Shown in pieces: positions 33,732 to 43,065 of a stretch of DNA of 64,000 nt (its first letter is position 1; every line of letters begins with the position of its first letter). The notes under the pieces were generated by a model. That model was not told the origin of the DNA and made no database searches. It saw only the letters and a program-made list of their open reading frames with translations. Source of the DNA: Syntrophotalea acetylenivorans (GTDB taxonomy: Bacteria; Desulfobacterota; Desulfuromonadia; Desulfuromonadales; Syntrophotaleaceae). The translations under genes were made by a program, and so were the position numbers. The DNA is taken from positions 1,550,001 to 1,614,000 of the forward strand of contig NZ_CP015519.1 in assembly GCF_001887775.1 (NCBI RefSeq). Direction: 5' to 3'.

Positions 33732-34664
33732 ATGGTTATGCAGAAGAGCGAGGGCAACGAAAAAGACATTGCCATAGAGACCTTGGGCGGGAGCATTGCC
33801 CGATTAACCGAACAGGGCGAGTTGCAGACAACGGCTATTCCGGCCTTGTCTCTGTTTCGGCGGACCGAGCCGACCGAACCGGTCACCGGCATGTACCAGC
33901 CGAGCATCTGTCTGATCGGCCAGGGCGCCAAGCGCGTGCAACTCGGTGACGACACCTACATCTACGATCCGCAGCATTACCTGATCACCTCGGTGCACCT
34001 GCCGACGGTGGTGCAGATCACCGAAGCCAGCCCGGAAAAGCCCTATCTGGGGCTGCGGCTGACCTTCGACCTGCACGAGATCGCCCAGTTGATGGCGGAC
34101 AGCCAGCTGCCGCCGCCCCGGACCCAGCAGTCGGGCCGCGGCATGGCAATCGGCGAGACAACCCTGCCGCTGGTGAATGCCTTTGTACGTCTGATCGACC
34201 TGCTTGACGCCGAGGAGGATATTCCGATCCTGGCACCGGTCATCCAGCGGGAGATCATCTACCGGTTGCTGGTAGGGGACCAGGGAGCGCGACTGCGCCA
34301 GATCGCCGCGGCGGGGAGCCAGAGCCGGCAGATAGCGGAGGCTATCGATTGGCTGAAGGGTAACTACACCCAGCCGTTGCGTATTGACGAGCTGTCAACC
34401 CAGGTCAACATGAGCATTTCAACCTTCCATCACCATTTCCGGGCGCTGACGGCCATGAGCCCGCTTCAGTACCAGAAAACGCTGCGTCTGAACGAAGCCA
34501 GGCGGCTGATGCTCATGGAACGTTTGGATGCAGCCTCTGCCGGATTCCAAGTCGGCTACGAAAGCCCTTCCCAGTTCAGCCGAGAGTACAGTCGCCTGTT
34601 CGGCGCACCGCCATTGCGAGATATCACCAACCTTCGACAAATCACACCCCTTGAAAATCCCTGA
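33732..34664 (+). CDS. AraC-family transcriptional regulator (AraC_N type, YqhC-like)
   Basis: 310 residues with the AraC-type N-terminal domain of the YqhC group (PALSLFRRTEPTEPVTGMYQPSICLIGQGAKRV, read in part; core QPSICLIGQG) and a C-terminal double helix-turn-helix (about 200-295; IDELSTQVNMSISTFHHHF, LNEARRLML, VGYESPSQFSREYSRLFG). In E. coli the homologous YqhC activates yqhD, an iron alcohol dehydrogenase gene, in response to aldehydes. Here a YqhD-like gene and several reductases lie nearby and share a 42-bp box with this gene's upstream region, so it is the probable regulator of the block (inference). A second in-frame ATG lies two codons on. Confidence 0.9.
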   Translation: MVMQKSEGNEKDIAIETLGGSIARLTEQGELQTTAIPALSLFRRTEPTEPVTGMYQPSICLIGQGAKRVQLGDDTYIYDPQHYLITSVHLPTVVQITEASPEKPYLGLRLTFDLHEIAQLMADSQLPPPRTQQSGRGMAIGETTLPLVNAFVRLIDLLDAEEDIPILAPVIQREIIYRLLVGDQGARLRQIAAAGSQSRQIAEAIDWLKGNYTQPLRIDELSTQVNMSISTFHHHFRALTAMSPLQYQKTLRLNEARRLMLMERLDAASAGFQVGYESPSQFSREYSRLFGAPPLRDITNLRQITPLENP

Positions 34665-34780
34665 TATTACAGAACAACCTCAAACATTTTCAAAATGGCA
34701 TGATGATTTAAACCAGTCGTTTGGATCACAAAAGCATTGACCGTCCCCAACGGTATAAACGCAATCATAAAGCTTCAACA

Positions 34781-34822
34781 AAAAACGCCCGCTGACAAAA
34801 ATGTCGGCGGGCGTTTTTTGTT
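34781..34822. terminator. Bidirectional terminator between AraC gene and ylqF
   Basis: A-run, strong stem (cgcccgctgac pairing with gtcggcgggcg, one wobble) and T-run on the other side. It suits both the plus-strand AraC gene and the minus-strand ylqF. Confidence 0.85.
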
Positions 34823-34838
34823 TATGAAGGAAGCAAGC

Positions 34839-35678
34839 CTAGGCGATTGCCGGAGGACTTTCGAAACTGACACGGCCAATCTTGCCGCTCTGCAGGTCCC
34901 GAAGCAACACCTCGGCTGCCCGATAAGAATCGACCACGCCTCCGGAACCCAGACAACCACGCCGGCGGCCGATTTCATCCAGCAGTTCAGTGGGTTCTTC
35001 CGGCATATCTTTGAGTTTGTAGCGCGTGGCCAGCAGCTCCAGGTAGCTTTGTCGCAAGTAGTCTGCGGCAAACACAGCCACATTCTGGTAATCCATGGCG
35101 TTGTCGCCGATTGCGCCGCTGGCGGCCAGGCGATAAGCGCCCTGTTGGTCTTCGAGGTTTGGCCACAGAATACCGGGGGTGTCGAACAGCAGGATGCCAT
35201 TGCGCAGATCAATCTGTTGAGCGTGTCTTGTTATTGCCGGCCGGTCGCCAACCTGGGCGATGCGTTTTCCGGCCAGAGTGTTGATCAGGGTCGATTTGCC
35301 GACGTTGGGAATGCCCATCACCATCACCCGTAGCGGCCGGCCCGGTTTACCGCGCTGCGGCGCGAGGCTTCGGCAGAGCTTGGGAATTCGAGAAACATCC
35401 CCTTTGTTGCCGGCGTTGATGGCCACGGCGCGCAGCCCGTGGTCGCTCTTTTCGAAATATTTCACCCAGGCCTTGGTGACCTGCGGATCGGCCAGGTCGG
35501 CCTTGTTCAATACTTTGATAAACGGCTTCTGTTGGCGCAACTCCGCCAGCAAAGGATTACCGCTGGATGCCGGCAGCCGGGCATCGACCACTTCGACGGC
35601 GACATCGATCTTGGGCATCACCTCGATGATCTGCTTGCGGGCACTGTGCATATGGCCTGGGAACCACTTGATGGTCAT
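34839..35678 (-). CDS. ylqF: Ribosome biogenesis GTPase YlqF/RbgA
   Basis: Circularly permuted GTPase for large-subunit maturation, 279 residues from the ATG at 35678 (RBS caggag). The permuted motif order is visible: G4 NKADLA, then G1 GIPNVGKSTLIN, G2/G3 DTPGILWP. The N-terminal IKWFPGHMHSARKQI is diagnostic for the family. The longer open frame adds 36 residues with no homology. The C-terminal ANTAR-like RNA-binding tail is present. It starts 34 nt downstream of hemG, so it is probably co-transcribed with it. Confidence 0.94.
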   Translation of the reverse strand: MTIKWFPGHMHSARKQIIEVMPKIDVAVEVVDARLPASSGNPLLAELRQQKPFIKVLNKADLADPQVTKAWVKYFEKSDHGLRAVAINAGNKGDVSRIPKLCRSLAPQRGKPGRPLRVMVMGIPNVGKSTLINTLAGKRIAQVGDRPAITRHAQQIDLRNGILLFDTPGILWPNLEDQQGAYRLAASGAIGDNAMDYQNVAVFAADYLRQSYLELLATRYKLKDMPEEPTELLDEIGRRRGCLGSGGVVDSYRAAEVLLRDLQSGKIGRVSFESPPAIA

Positions 35679-35712
35679 GCGTATCACTCCTGACGCGAAA
35701 GCGTCTATTAAA

Positions 35713-37128
35713 TTATTCGACTGGTCGACCGCTGTTGCTGGAAAGGATCGCCGAAGCGGTCCGCTGGGCAGCACTGACGCAGTCATTCAGGCCAATGCCA
35801 AAAAAGGCATTGCCGGTGAAAAATAGCCCCGGATAACGAGCACTATGCTGCTGTAAGTCTTGCAGACGTTTCCCATGACCGACCAGATATTGAGGAATGG
35901 CCTGGCGGTGGCGAAAGATCTGTACAAAATCGGGTTGGACATCGATGCCCATGGTCTGCCGCAACGCCGACCGGGTTTCAGACACCACCCGGTCATTATC
36001 CCATTCGGCCACTTCAGGATGGGTGGCGCCTCCCAACATGGAGCGCAACAGGACACTGTCTTTGGGCGCGCGCTGCGGAAAGATACTCGAATCCCACAGG
36101 GTCCCCAACAGGGGCATGGCATTGGGCCGCGCCACCAGATAACCGAAACCATTCAGGTTGTGGGCAATACGCTGGCGCCGGTAACCGAAGCAGGCCACCT
36201 GCAGCGAGGCGTAAGGAATTTGTCCCAGCAGGTCGGCCATTGGCTGATCGAAACCCTTCACCAAACTGGCAAAACTATAGGCGGGAACCGCCGAAACCAC
36301 GGCATCCGCGGTGAACTGCCGGCCATCGGCCAACTGCAAGTTAAACTTTGTCCCTGCCGGTTCCAGGCCGACCACCTTAGCCGAAACCTGCACATGGTCG
36401 GCCAGTACCTGATGCAGACGATCGGTGAGCTGTTGCAATCCGTTGGAAAAAGAAGTCAGTACACCGGCCGGCCCGGAAGCACTGGCCACCGCCTGACCGG
36501 AACGGCGTTCCGCGCGGCGTTGGCGAGCCAGGCGCAGCATAGCACGAAAAAGTCCGCCATATTCCTCTTCCAGTTGGTGAATGCGGGGAAAACAGCTCTG
36601 CAGGCTCATGGATTCCGGATCACCGGCGAAAATCCCCGATACCATCGGCCCCACCAATCGATCAAGAGCCTGCCGCCCAAGCCGGCGACGACAGAAATCA
36701 GCCAGGCTTTCGTCCTCACCCCCACGACGAGCCGGAATAGCTATTTCAGCAGCCATGCGCACCTTGGCCACCGGCGAAAGCAACCCGGAGCGCAGAAAAG
36801 CCACGGCATTTTCCGGTACCTGGTGCAAGCGGTCCAAGGCATAGATGAAGCGCCGGCGAGCGTTGTCATTGGAACGGACCAGCTCTTCAGCCACTTCCAA
36901 TTGCCTGCAAAGATCGAGAGTAGCTGGCTTACCATCAAGAAAACCGTTGGGACCCCATTCACACAGATAGCCTTCATCGTTGCGCAAGCTACGGATCTTG
37001 CCGCCGACATGAGGCTCTTCCTCGAGTACGGTCAACGACAACTGCCGGCCTTTGGCACGGGCTTCCTGCTCCAGCAAAAAAGCTGTGGCCAAGCCCGAAA
37101 TACCGGCACCGATGATAACCACCTGCAT
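35713..37128 (-). CDS. hemG: Protoporphyrinogen oxidase, HemY type
   Basis: FAD-dependent protoporphyrinogen/coproporphyrinogen oxidase of the HemY family, 471 residues from ATG 37128, which precedes the FAD motif VVIIGAGISGLATAFLLE. Other blocks: EEEPHVGGKIRS, GPNGFLDGKP, SGIFAGDPESMSLQSCFP, and the C-terminal GLFFTGNAFFGIGLNDC. The open frame runs 25 residues upstream without homology. HemY enzymes classically use oxygen, unusual for a presumed anaerobe, though related bacteria carry them. First gene of a hemG-ylqF pair, divergent from dnaJ. Confidence 0.92.
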   Translation of the reverse strand: MQVVIIGAGISGLATAFLLEQEARAKGRQLSLTVLEEEPHVGGKIRSLRNDEGYLCEWGPNGFLDGKPATLDLCRQLEVAEELVRSNDNARRRFIYALDRLHQVPENAVAFLRSGLLSPVAKVRMAAEIAIPARRGGEDESLADFCRRRLGRQALDRLVGPMVSGIFAGDPESMSLQSCFPRIHQLEEEYGGLFRAMLRLARQRRAERRSGQAVASASGPAGVLTSFSNGLQQLTDRLHQVLADHVQVSAKVVGLEPAGTKFNLQLADGRQFTADAVVSAVPAYSFASLVKGFDQPMADLLGQIPYASLQVACFGYRRQRIAHNLNGFGYLVARPNAMPLLGTLWDSSIFPQRAPKDSVLLRSMLGGATHPEVAEWDNDRVVSETRSALRQTMGIDVQPDFVQIFRHRQAIPQYLVGHGKRLQDLQQHSARYPGLFFTGNAFFGIGLNDCVSAAQRTASAILSSNSGRPVE

Positions 37129-37312
37129 GGGAAACCGCCTTTGTAAGAGAGAATAACGATCGTCCATTATGACAACAAACGAACCGCTATGCAATGATGG
37201 CACTAAACGCTAACCGAACTATTTATCCAAACCTTTTCCCGGCTCCTCTTGACCTTCGGCATGAGCATCTCTATATTGTCAGGGCACTTCAGCTGCACAA
37301 CCGGGAGACACC

Positions 37313-38203
37313 ATGAGCAAAGACTACTACGCTACCCTTGGCGTCGCAAAAGGCGCCGATACCGATACTATCAAAAAGGCCTATCGCAAACTGGCCCTTA
37401 AGTACCATCCGGACAAAAATCCGGACGACAAAAAGGCCGAGGAAAAGTTCAAAGAGATCACCGAAGCCTATGCGGTCTTGTCCGACAAAGAAAAGCGTCA
37501 GCAATACGATCAATTCGGCGATAGCGGTTTTCATCAACGCTATTCCCAGGAAGACATCTACCGTAATTTTAATGCCAATGACATGTTCCGCGATTTCGGC
37601 TTCGGTTCTGACGACATCTTCAGCCGATTGTTTGGTGGAGTTGGCGGACGTAGCGGCTTTCCCGGCGGCCGTCCGCAGGCGGTAAAAGGCCAGGACTACG
37701 TCATGCATCTCAGCATCCCTTTCCGTCTGGCGATAGAAGGGGGCAAAAAACGGGTCGAATATCGTGGCGAGCAGGGAGTGGAGAACCTTCAGGTAACCAT
37801 TCCTGCCGGCATCGAATCGGGGCAGAAGCTGCGGGTTTCCGGAAAGGGCGGAAAAAGTCCTTCGGGAGGGCCTCCGGGTAATCTCTTTCTGGAAATCAAG
37901 GTCACTCCCGACCCCACCTTCAGCCGGGAAGAGCAAAATCTACTGGTAAAGGTTCGCATTCCTTTCAGCGGTGCCTGCCTGGGCTCATCGGTCGAAGTCC
38001 CCACCCTGCAAGGGAATAAACGGATCAAGGTACCGGCGGGCATTCAAAGCGGTGGCAAAATTCGTCTTAAAGGCTATGGCGTCCCGGCCAGGAAGGGTCA
38101 CGCAGCAGGCGACCTGTATGCGATCATCGAGGTAGAAGTTCCAGACAAACTCGATATTGAGCAAAAGGCCCTGCTGAAAGAGTTAAAAAAGGCCGGCCTG
38201 TAA
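37313..38203 (+). CDS. DnaJ C-terminal domain chaperone (CbpA-like)
   Basis: J-domain co-chaperone of 296 residues. The J domain (1-70) has [19 protein letters not shown] and the HPD tripeptide in [12 protein letters not shown] Gly/Phe-rich segment (about 85-125; [19 protein letters not shown]) leads directly into C-terminal peptide-binding domains ([47 protein letters not shown]). The zinc-finger domain of classical DnaJ is missing, so it is CbpA-like. It lies alone between divergent heme genes and has its own terminator. Confidence 0.92.
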   Translation: MSKDYYATLGVAKGADTDTIKKAYRKLALKYHPDKNPDDKKAEEKFKEITEAYAVLSDKEKRQQYDQFGDSGFHQRYSQEDIYRNFNANDMFRDFGFGSDDIFSRLFGGVGGRSGFPGGRPQAVKGQDYVMHLSIPFRLAIEGGKKRVEYRGEQGVENLQVTIPAGIESGQKLRVSGKGGKSPSGGPPGNLFLEIKVTPDPTFSREEQNLLVKVRIPFSGACLGSSVEVPTLQGNKRIKVPAGIQSGGKIRLKGYGVPARKGHAAGDLYAIIEVEVPDKLDIEQKALLKELKKAGL

Positions 38204-38231
38204 GCAACAACATACCACACCCTACGCACAC

Positions 38232-38262
38232 AAAAGCCTCTCTTGATGAGAGGCTTTTTTTC
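38232..38262. terminator. Bidirectional terminator between dnaJ-like gene and hemH
   Basis: 11-bp stem aaaagcctctc/gagaggctttt (38232-38242 with 38248-38258), 5-nt loop and T-run. Serves the plus-strand chaperone gene, and possibly hemH from the other side. Confidence 0.85.
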
Positions 38263-38336
38263 GTTCGGACCATCAGCAGAGGCCGCCGGGAATATAGGTA
38301 TTCCCCATGCGGTAGAGACTCCCTGCATACGAACTT

Positions 38337-39356
38337 TTATGAGCAATTCAAGGACAGATGGTGTCTGGCCAGTTCGGCCAGCGCGTCAATAAAGTCCTCA
38401 TGGTCGTTCAAGGAGGGGCTGCGCACCATATGCTTGATACCCCGCTGAAAAGCTGCCGCCTGCAGTTCAATATCGATTTCATAAAGAGTTTCCACATGAT
38501 CGGAAACGAAGGAAATGGGCACCAGCAAAACCTCCGTCTGGCGTGACACAGCCAACTTGTCTAGCAGGGTGGTCACCGACGGTCCGGTCCAGCGTACCGG
38601 GCCGCTGCGGCTTTGAAATCCCAAGAGCCACTCCCGGTCGGGCAGGCGCTGCATAATTCCCCGTACGGTGGCCAGCACCTGACTCAGATAGGGGTCGCCA
38701 CGGTCGATGACCTTTTGCGGCATGGCATGGGCAGAGAAAAGCAATGGCACTCCGGCTTGCCGGTCGGCCGGAAAGCACTCGAGACCTTCACGGATACGCA
38801 TCACCAGGGCGTCGAGATATGGAGGCCAATCATACCACTCGGGGATAACGGCATAGGACAGATCGGGGTAAAGCACCGCCGCGGCCTGCTGAAAGTCGGC
38901 GATACTGCTACCGCTGGTGGCACCGGCATACTGGGGATAAAGAGGCAGCACCAAGGCTTGATCGATGCCGTCGTCGCGCATCTGCCACAGCACCTCTTGG
39001 GCCCTTGGCGTTGAATACCGCATCAACACATAGCTCTTCCAGCGATCTCCCAACTGCCGATCTAAAGCCGTAGCCTGACGTTCACTCCAGTCACGCAATG
39101 GAGACTTACCGCCGATCTGACGGTAATACTCACGACTTTTGGGCGCACGGCGACGGGCCAGGAGGCGAGCCAGCGGCTTTTGCAACAAAGGACCACCGGG
39201 CAGCTTGATCAGGTGCCGGTCGCTAAAAAGCTTGCATAGATAAGGCTCTACGTCTTCCAGACTCTCGGGACCGCCCATATTGAGCAGTACCAGTCCGGTT
39301 TTCCGGTCGGATTGCAGTTTACCGCTGCCCGACAGGGTATCAAGAATCCGTTGCAT
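38337..39356 (-). CDS. hemH: Ferrochelatase HemH
   Basis: Ferrochelatase, 339 residues, inserts Fe(II) into (copro)porphyrin. Motifs: VLLNMGGPESLEDVEPYL at the N terminus, the SGKSPLRDWSERQATAL-type region, LPLYPQYAGATSGSS, and the active-site His in FSAHAMPQKVIDRGDPY. No C-terminal Cys cluster is present. Both TTG (39359) and ATG (39356) are possible; I prefer the ATG, which sits about 5 nt after the gagga RBS. It is 15 nt downstream of hemE's gene region on the same strand (order hemE, hemH in transcription is radical-SAM gene, hemE, hemH). Confidence 0.94.
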   Translation of the reverse strand: MQRILDTLSGSGKLQSDRKTGLVLLNMGGPESLEDVEPYLCKLFSDRHLIKLPGGPLLQKPLARLLARRRAPKSREYYRQIGGKSPLRDWSERQATALDRQLGDRWKSYVLMRYSTPRAQEVLWQMRDDGIDQALVLPLYPQYAGATSGSSIADFQQAAAVLYPDLSYAVIPEWYDWPPYLDALVMRIREGLECFPADRQAGVPLLFSAHAMPQKVIDRGDPYLSQVLATVRGIMQRLPDREWLLGFQSRSGPVRWTGPSVTTLLDKLAVSRQTEVLLVPISFVSDHVETLYEIDIELQAAAFQRGIKHMVRSPSLNDHEDFIDALAELARHHLSLNCS

Positions 39357-39371
39357 CAAGTCCTCACCTGC

Positions 39372-40403
39372 CTACCCTTTGCCGCTCAGTCGGTGTACGC
39401 ATTCAACCAGGAAAGCGGCTTTTTCCGGGGCTACTGTCGGCACAATTCCATGCCCGAGATTGAAAACATGCCCAGGTCGACCGGCATTTTCATCAAGGAT
39501 ACGCCTGACTTCCCTTTCGATAATCGCTTCCGATGCAAACAATACTGCCGGATCGAGATTTCCCTGAACGGCCATTTTGTTGCCCAATTGATCGCGAGCC
39601 CGTCCCAAAGAGGTGTACCAGTCGAGACCCATGACCTGACCGCCGGCCTGTTGTACCGTATCGAGCATAGCACCAGCTCCTTTGACGAAATGAATCACCG
39701 GCACTCCCCGCCCCTCAAGAGCGGCAATCAGCCGACGGCTGTAAGGCAATACAAAGCGCTGATAATCTGTGGGAGAAAGAATGCCTCCCCAGGTATCAAA
39801 AACCTGAATGGCCTCCGCGCCGGCATCGATTTGTGCGTTCAAGTAGCGGCAACTTGTTTCGGTAATCTTGTCCATCAGGGCCGTATAGACCTCCGGTGCC
39901 TGATACATAAGACGTTTGATGCTGGCAAAATCCTTGCTGCCGCGCCCTTCGACCATATAACAGGCCAGAGTAAAGGGGGCTCCTCCAAAACCGATCAGCG
40001 GTACCCTGTCCTGTAATTCCTGACGCAGCAAACGGATCGTCTCATAGACGAAAGGAACCTCGTCCTGCACTTCGGGAATTCTCAAGGCGTCCACCGCCCT
40101 TGCATCACGGACCGGATCACTAAACACCGGGCCCGGTTCATAGCGCAGTTCCAGCCCCATGGCTTCGATCGGGATGAGAATATCGGAGAAGAGGATGGCT
40201 GCATCGACACCGAGGATATCGATCGGCTGGATAGTGACCTCGGCGGCGAGTTCGGGGGTCTTACAGAGTTCCAGAAAGCTTAATTTGGAGCGGATGGCCA
40301 TATATTGGGGCAAATATCGACCCGCCTGACGCATCAGCCAGATGGGTGTTCTTGCCGTCGGTCGCCCCCAGCAGGCCTCAATAAAATCGTATTGGATAGA
40401 CAT
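39372..40403 (-). CDS. hemE: Uroporphyrinogen decarboxylase HemE
   Basis: Converts uroporphyrinogen III to coproporphyrinogen III; 343 residues, cytosolic TIM barrel. Substrate-binding motifs: RTPIWLMRQAGRYLPQY (N-terminal Arg pair), ILFSDILIPIEAMG (catalytic Asp), GFGGAPFTLACYMVEG, and QVFDTWGG and GHGIVPTVAPE near the C terminus. I prefer the ATG at 40403, spaced correctly from ataggag, over GTG 40409, which would be too close. Middle gene of a three-gene minus-strand operon: radical-SAM protein, hemE, hemH. Confidence 0.95.
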   Translation of the reverse strand: MSIQYDFIEACWGRPTARTPIWLMRQAGRYLPQYMAIRSKLSFLELCKTPELAAEVTIQPIDILGVDAAILFSDILIPIEAMGLELRYEPGPVFSDPVRDARAVDALRIPEVQDEVPFVYETIRLLRQELQDRVPLIGFGGAPFTLACYMVEGRGSKDFASIKRLMYQAPEVYTALMDKITETSCRYLNAQIDAGAEAIQVFDTWGGILSPTDYQRFVLPYSRRLIAALEGRGVPVIHFVKGAGAMLDTVQQAGGQVMGLDWYTSLGRARDQLGNKMAVQGNLDPAVLFASEAIIEREVRRILDENAGRPGHVFNLGHGIVPTVAPEKAAFLVECVHRLSGKG

Positions 40404-40414
40404 GGACACCGCTC

Positions 40415-41497
40415 CTATGATTTACGACCGGTCGAGGCCGGCGGCTGATAGTTACAAAAAGGTTCCTCGGCCAGATAATCACCATGAACCGCATCGGCTC
40501 TTGCCCGGCAGCCACCGCAGACCTGAAGATATTCGCAGACCCCGCATTTGCCGCGATAGAGACTGAAGTCACGCAATTCTTTCAACAAAGGAGCATTAAA
40601 CCAGAGATCCTTGAAAGACCGCTCCTTAACGTTACCGGCGATAGTCGGAAAGTAGGAGCAAGGCTTTAGGTTGCCGTGAGCATCGATCAGACAGATGCTC
40701 TGTCCGGCCAGACAGCCTTTGCCGCCTCCCGTGGAAAAGGACAAGCTGCGCCGTTCGTAGGAAACCTTGGAAGCTCGCGCCAGCTGCGGGGCAATACGAT
40801 AATAGTGGGGGGCACAGGTGGGACGCATGAGAATCTCCGTCTCTTGGCATTCCTGGTGGAAATGCCAGGCCAGAATCTCCTCATAATCCTCCGGCGAGAT
40901 CAACTCGTCCATGATCTCCTGTCCGCGACCGGTGGGAACAATCATGAAAAGATACCAGGCGACCGCCCCGAGCTCCTTGGCCAGCCGAAAGGTAGCGACA
41001 ATGTCGGTCTGATTGCGACGGGTAAAAGAGGAGTTGATCAAAAATTTGATACCGTGACGCTTTAGGGTGTGAGCGGCGCGAATAGTGGCATCAAAAGCGC
41101 CGGGGCTCTGACGAAAGTCATCATGCCGTTCGGCTCGGGAACCGTCCAGAGAAAGGGAAACCATGCGAATTCCGCTGTCGAGCATCTGTCGACAGACCTG
41201 GTCGTTGACCAAAGTTCCATTGGTCGCCATACACATGCGTAAACCCTGCTCCGTGCCGTAACGAGCGATCTTGAAGATATCGTCACGCAGCAGCGGCTCG
41301 CCACCGGACAATACCAGCACAGGCTTGGAAACTTGGCAGATATCATCGATAAGGCGAAACGCCTCGGAGGTGGAGAAGTCTCCCTCTGCCGCGTCCATAT
41401 TGGAAGAACAACGACAATGAACACACTGCTGGTTACAGCGTTGGGTGGTTTCCCAGGCGATCCACTTGGGTAAAAAAGGCTGGTCGTTGCTACTCAT
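40415..41497 (-). CDS. Radical SAM/SPASM protein, AhbD-like (heme-associated)
   Basis: Radical SAM enzyme, 360 residues from ATG 41497 with RBS aaaggagag. The SAM-cluster motif is CNQQCVHC (CxxxCxxC), followed by [11 protein letters not shown] and the SLDGS motif. The C-terminal SPASM domain has two auxiliary Fe-S sites ([17 protein letters not shown], then [17 protein letters not shown]). This matches AhbD/NirJ-like proteins of heme metabolism; AhbD makes heme b from Fe-coproporphyrin in the siroheme-dependent route. Its place before hemE and hemH supports a heme role. Whether it is a true AhbD or another decarboxylase cannot be settled here. Confidence 0.85.
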   Translation of the reverse strand: MSSNDQPFLPKWIAWETTQRCNQQCVHCRCSSNMDAAEGDFSTSEAFRLIDDICQVSKPVLVLSGGEPLLRDDIFKIARYGTEQGLRMCMATNGTLVNDQVCRQMLDSGIRMVSLSLDGSRAERHDDFRQSPGAFDATIRAAHTLKRHGIKFLINSSFTRRNQTDIVATFRLAKELGAVAWYLFMIVPTGRGQEIMDELISPEDYEEILAWHFHQECQETEILMRPTCAPHYYRIAPQLARASKVSYERRSLSFSTGGGKGCLAGQSICLIDAHGNLKPCSYFPTIAGNVKERSFKDLWFNAPLLKELRDFSLYRGKCGVCEYLQVCGGCRARADAVHGDYLAEEPFCNYQPPASTGRKS

Positions 41498-41593
41498 GCC
41501 TCTCCTTTGACAAGACTGAAGCAGAAAACTATTATTGATGCATTCCCAAAAACTCACAGGATGGCCAAACAAAAATTTGGTCCACCAAGGCCT

Positions 41594-41649
41594 GGTGTTT
41601 TTCAGGAACGAAGACATACATCTCGTATGTCATGGTCCAGAAAAATACC
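41594..41649. repeat. Long imperfect inverted repeat (hairpin element)
   Basis: Two arms of about 25 nt (41594-41619 and 41625-41649) form an imperfect hairpin whose tip is a perfect gacatac-atctc-gtatgtc. The outer arms pair ggtgtttttc with gaaaaatacc. The flanks (aaaaatttggtcc and ggactttttgcg) extend partial symmetry. It lies between the radical-SAM gene start and the terminator at 41731, and resembles a dispersed intergenic repeat rather than a terminator. Confidence 0.5.
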
Positions 41650-41726
41650 GTCACACCGTAGAAGGACTTTTTGCGATGCCATTAATCTTACCTCAGATAC
41701 CAGGTACTTAACAAGTTCAGGATGAC

Positions 41727-41760
41727 AATAAAAAAGGCGGATCTTTCGATCCGCCTTTTT
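41727..41760 (-). terminator. Rho-independent terminator after the nitronate monooxygenase-like gene
   Basis: Stem aaaaaggcggatc/gatccgccttttt (41731-41743 with 41748-41760), 4-nt loop. Read on the minus strand it ends in a run of T and follows the gene at 41791-42888. Confidence 0.85.
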
Positions 41761-41790
41761 TCGACTTAAATGAATGGGACTGTGTAACGA

Positions 41791-42888
41791 TCAGCCGTTA
41801 GAAACCATTTTCGGCAGAGCGGCGCTGACTCCGAACAGCTCTTCAAAAATCTCCGCCACGGTAGAGATACGGTCGGCTTTCCAGGCATTAGTGCCGCAAA
41901 AAACCAGTCCATTAACCACGTCGCCCCGCTGGGCACGATCCAACGCCTCTACAATACAGAACCTCTCCCGGCTCTCTTTGTAGGTGCATCGGTGCAGACA
42001 GTTGCTCGGACACTTCTGACCGGCAGCCAACTGCCCTTCACGAATCTGCTCGATATGCTTGATAATGGCCCGTCCGGGAAGCCCCGCAGGACTCATGACC
42101 AGACCGATGTCCTCCGGCCGACAATCGAGATAAGCCTGTTTGAAAGCCAAATCCGCGTCGCACTCATCAGTGCAGACAAAACGGCTGGCCATCTGTACCG
42201 CATCCGCACCTTGGGACAAGGCATGTTCCACATCAGCCCGATCCCAGATACCACCCGCAGCAATAACCGGAACTTCGGCCTCCCAGGTCTCCCTGAAGTA
42301 GGCTTTGACAGCGCGTACGGTTTCGTACTGATCGTATTGGCCGTTACCGATATTTTCCAGCTTTTCGCCAAGATGACCACCGGCAGTATCAGGATCTTCG
42401 ACTACCACGGCATCGGGCAAGCGACCGTAATTTTTGTACCACTTGCGAGCGATCAACTGTGCCGCACGGCTGGATGAAACAATGGGAATCAACGCCACTT
42501 CGGGAAAATGTTCAGCAGTAATACCCGGTAACTGCATCGGCAGGCCGGCACCACTGACAATGAATTTGGCTCCCGCTTCACAGGCTGCTACTACCATCTC
42601 GGCATAATTGGTCACAGCGACCATGCAATTGACCCCGATCACCCCTTCCGGAGCAATAGAATAGGCCTTGCGGATTTCATCCTGAAATGCCAGGGGGTCG
42701 GCGACAGCCAGATTCTTACCGTTAAAGTGACGACTGTTGACACCGATACCGGCTGCCGCTACGGTGCCAAAACCCCCGCACCGGGCAACATGGCCGGCCA
42801 GATTGCCGGCGGATACACGGACACCCATTCCACCAAGGATCAAAGGTAAGGGAGCGCTATGACGGCCGATAGTCAGACTATGATTCAC
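41791..42888 (-). CDS. Nitronate monooxygenase-like flavoprotein
   Basis: FMN-dependent enzyme of the nitronate monooxygenase / 2-nitropropane dioxygenase family, 365 residues. The N terminus has PLILGGMGVRVSAGNLAGHVARCGG (core PLILGGMGVRVS), VIGVNCMVA, and FIVSGAGLP, followed by AAGGIWDRADVEHALSQGADAVQMASRF, the FMN phosphate site. A Cys-rich segment (GQKCPSNCLHRCTYKESRERFC) is unusual for classic nitronate monooxygenases and could bind a metal or Fe-S cluster. I chose GTG 42888 as start because residues upstream of it show no family match; RBS is weak. True substrate unknown. Confidence 0.8.
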   Translation of the reverse strand: MNHSLTIGRHSAPLPLILGGMGVRVSAGNLAGHVARCGGFGTVAAAGIGVNSRHFNGKNLAVADPLAFQDEIRKAYSIAPEGVIGVNCMVAVTNYAEMVVAACEAGAKFIVSGAGLPMQLPGITAEHFPEVALIPIVSSSRAAQLIARKWYKNYGRLPDAVVVEDPDTAGGHLGEKLENIGNGQYDQYETVRAVKAYFRETWEAEVPVIAAGGIWDRADVEHALSQGADAVQMASRFVCTDECDADLAFKQAYLDCRPEDIGLVMSPAGLPGRAIIKHIEQIREGQLAAGQKCPSNCLHRCTYKESRERFCIVEALDRAQRGDVVNGLVFCGTNAWKADRISTVAEIFEELFGVSAALPKMVSNG

Positions 42889-43065
42889 GTCTAATATCCT
42901 AATTAATATGGGGTTTAAAATACAAATAAGCCATGGTCTCACCTTGGCTTGTTATAAATACTACCACCAGCCCATAAGTAATATATGTAATAGTTATGTA
43001 AAAACAACCTTGCCTTTGGGTCAAAACCCCTTGTCCCCACTGAAGCTCAGTGGTAAGAAAGCAGT

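Noticed and set aside
35860-37146. 428-codon open frame opposite hemG
   Set aside because: It lies fully within the hemG coding region on the other strand, has no family resemblance, and hemG shows clear FAD motifs.
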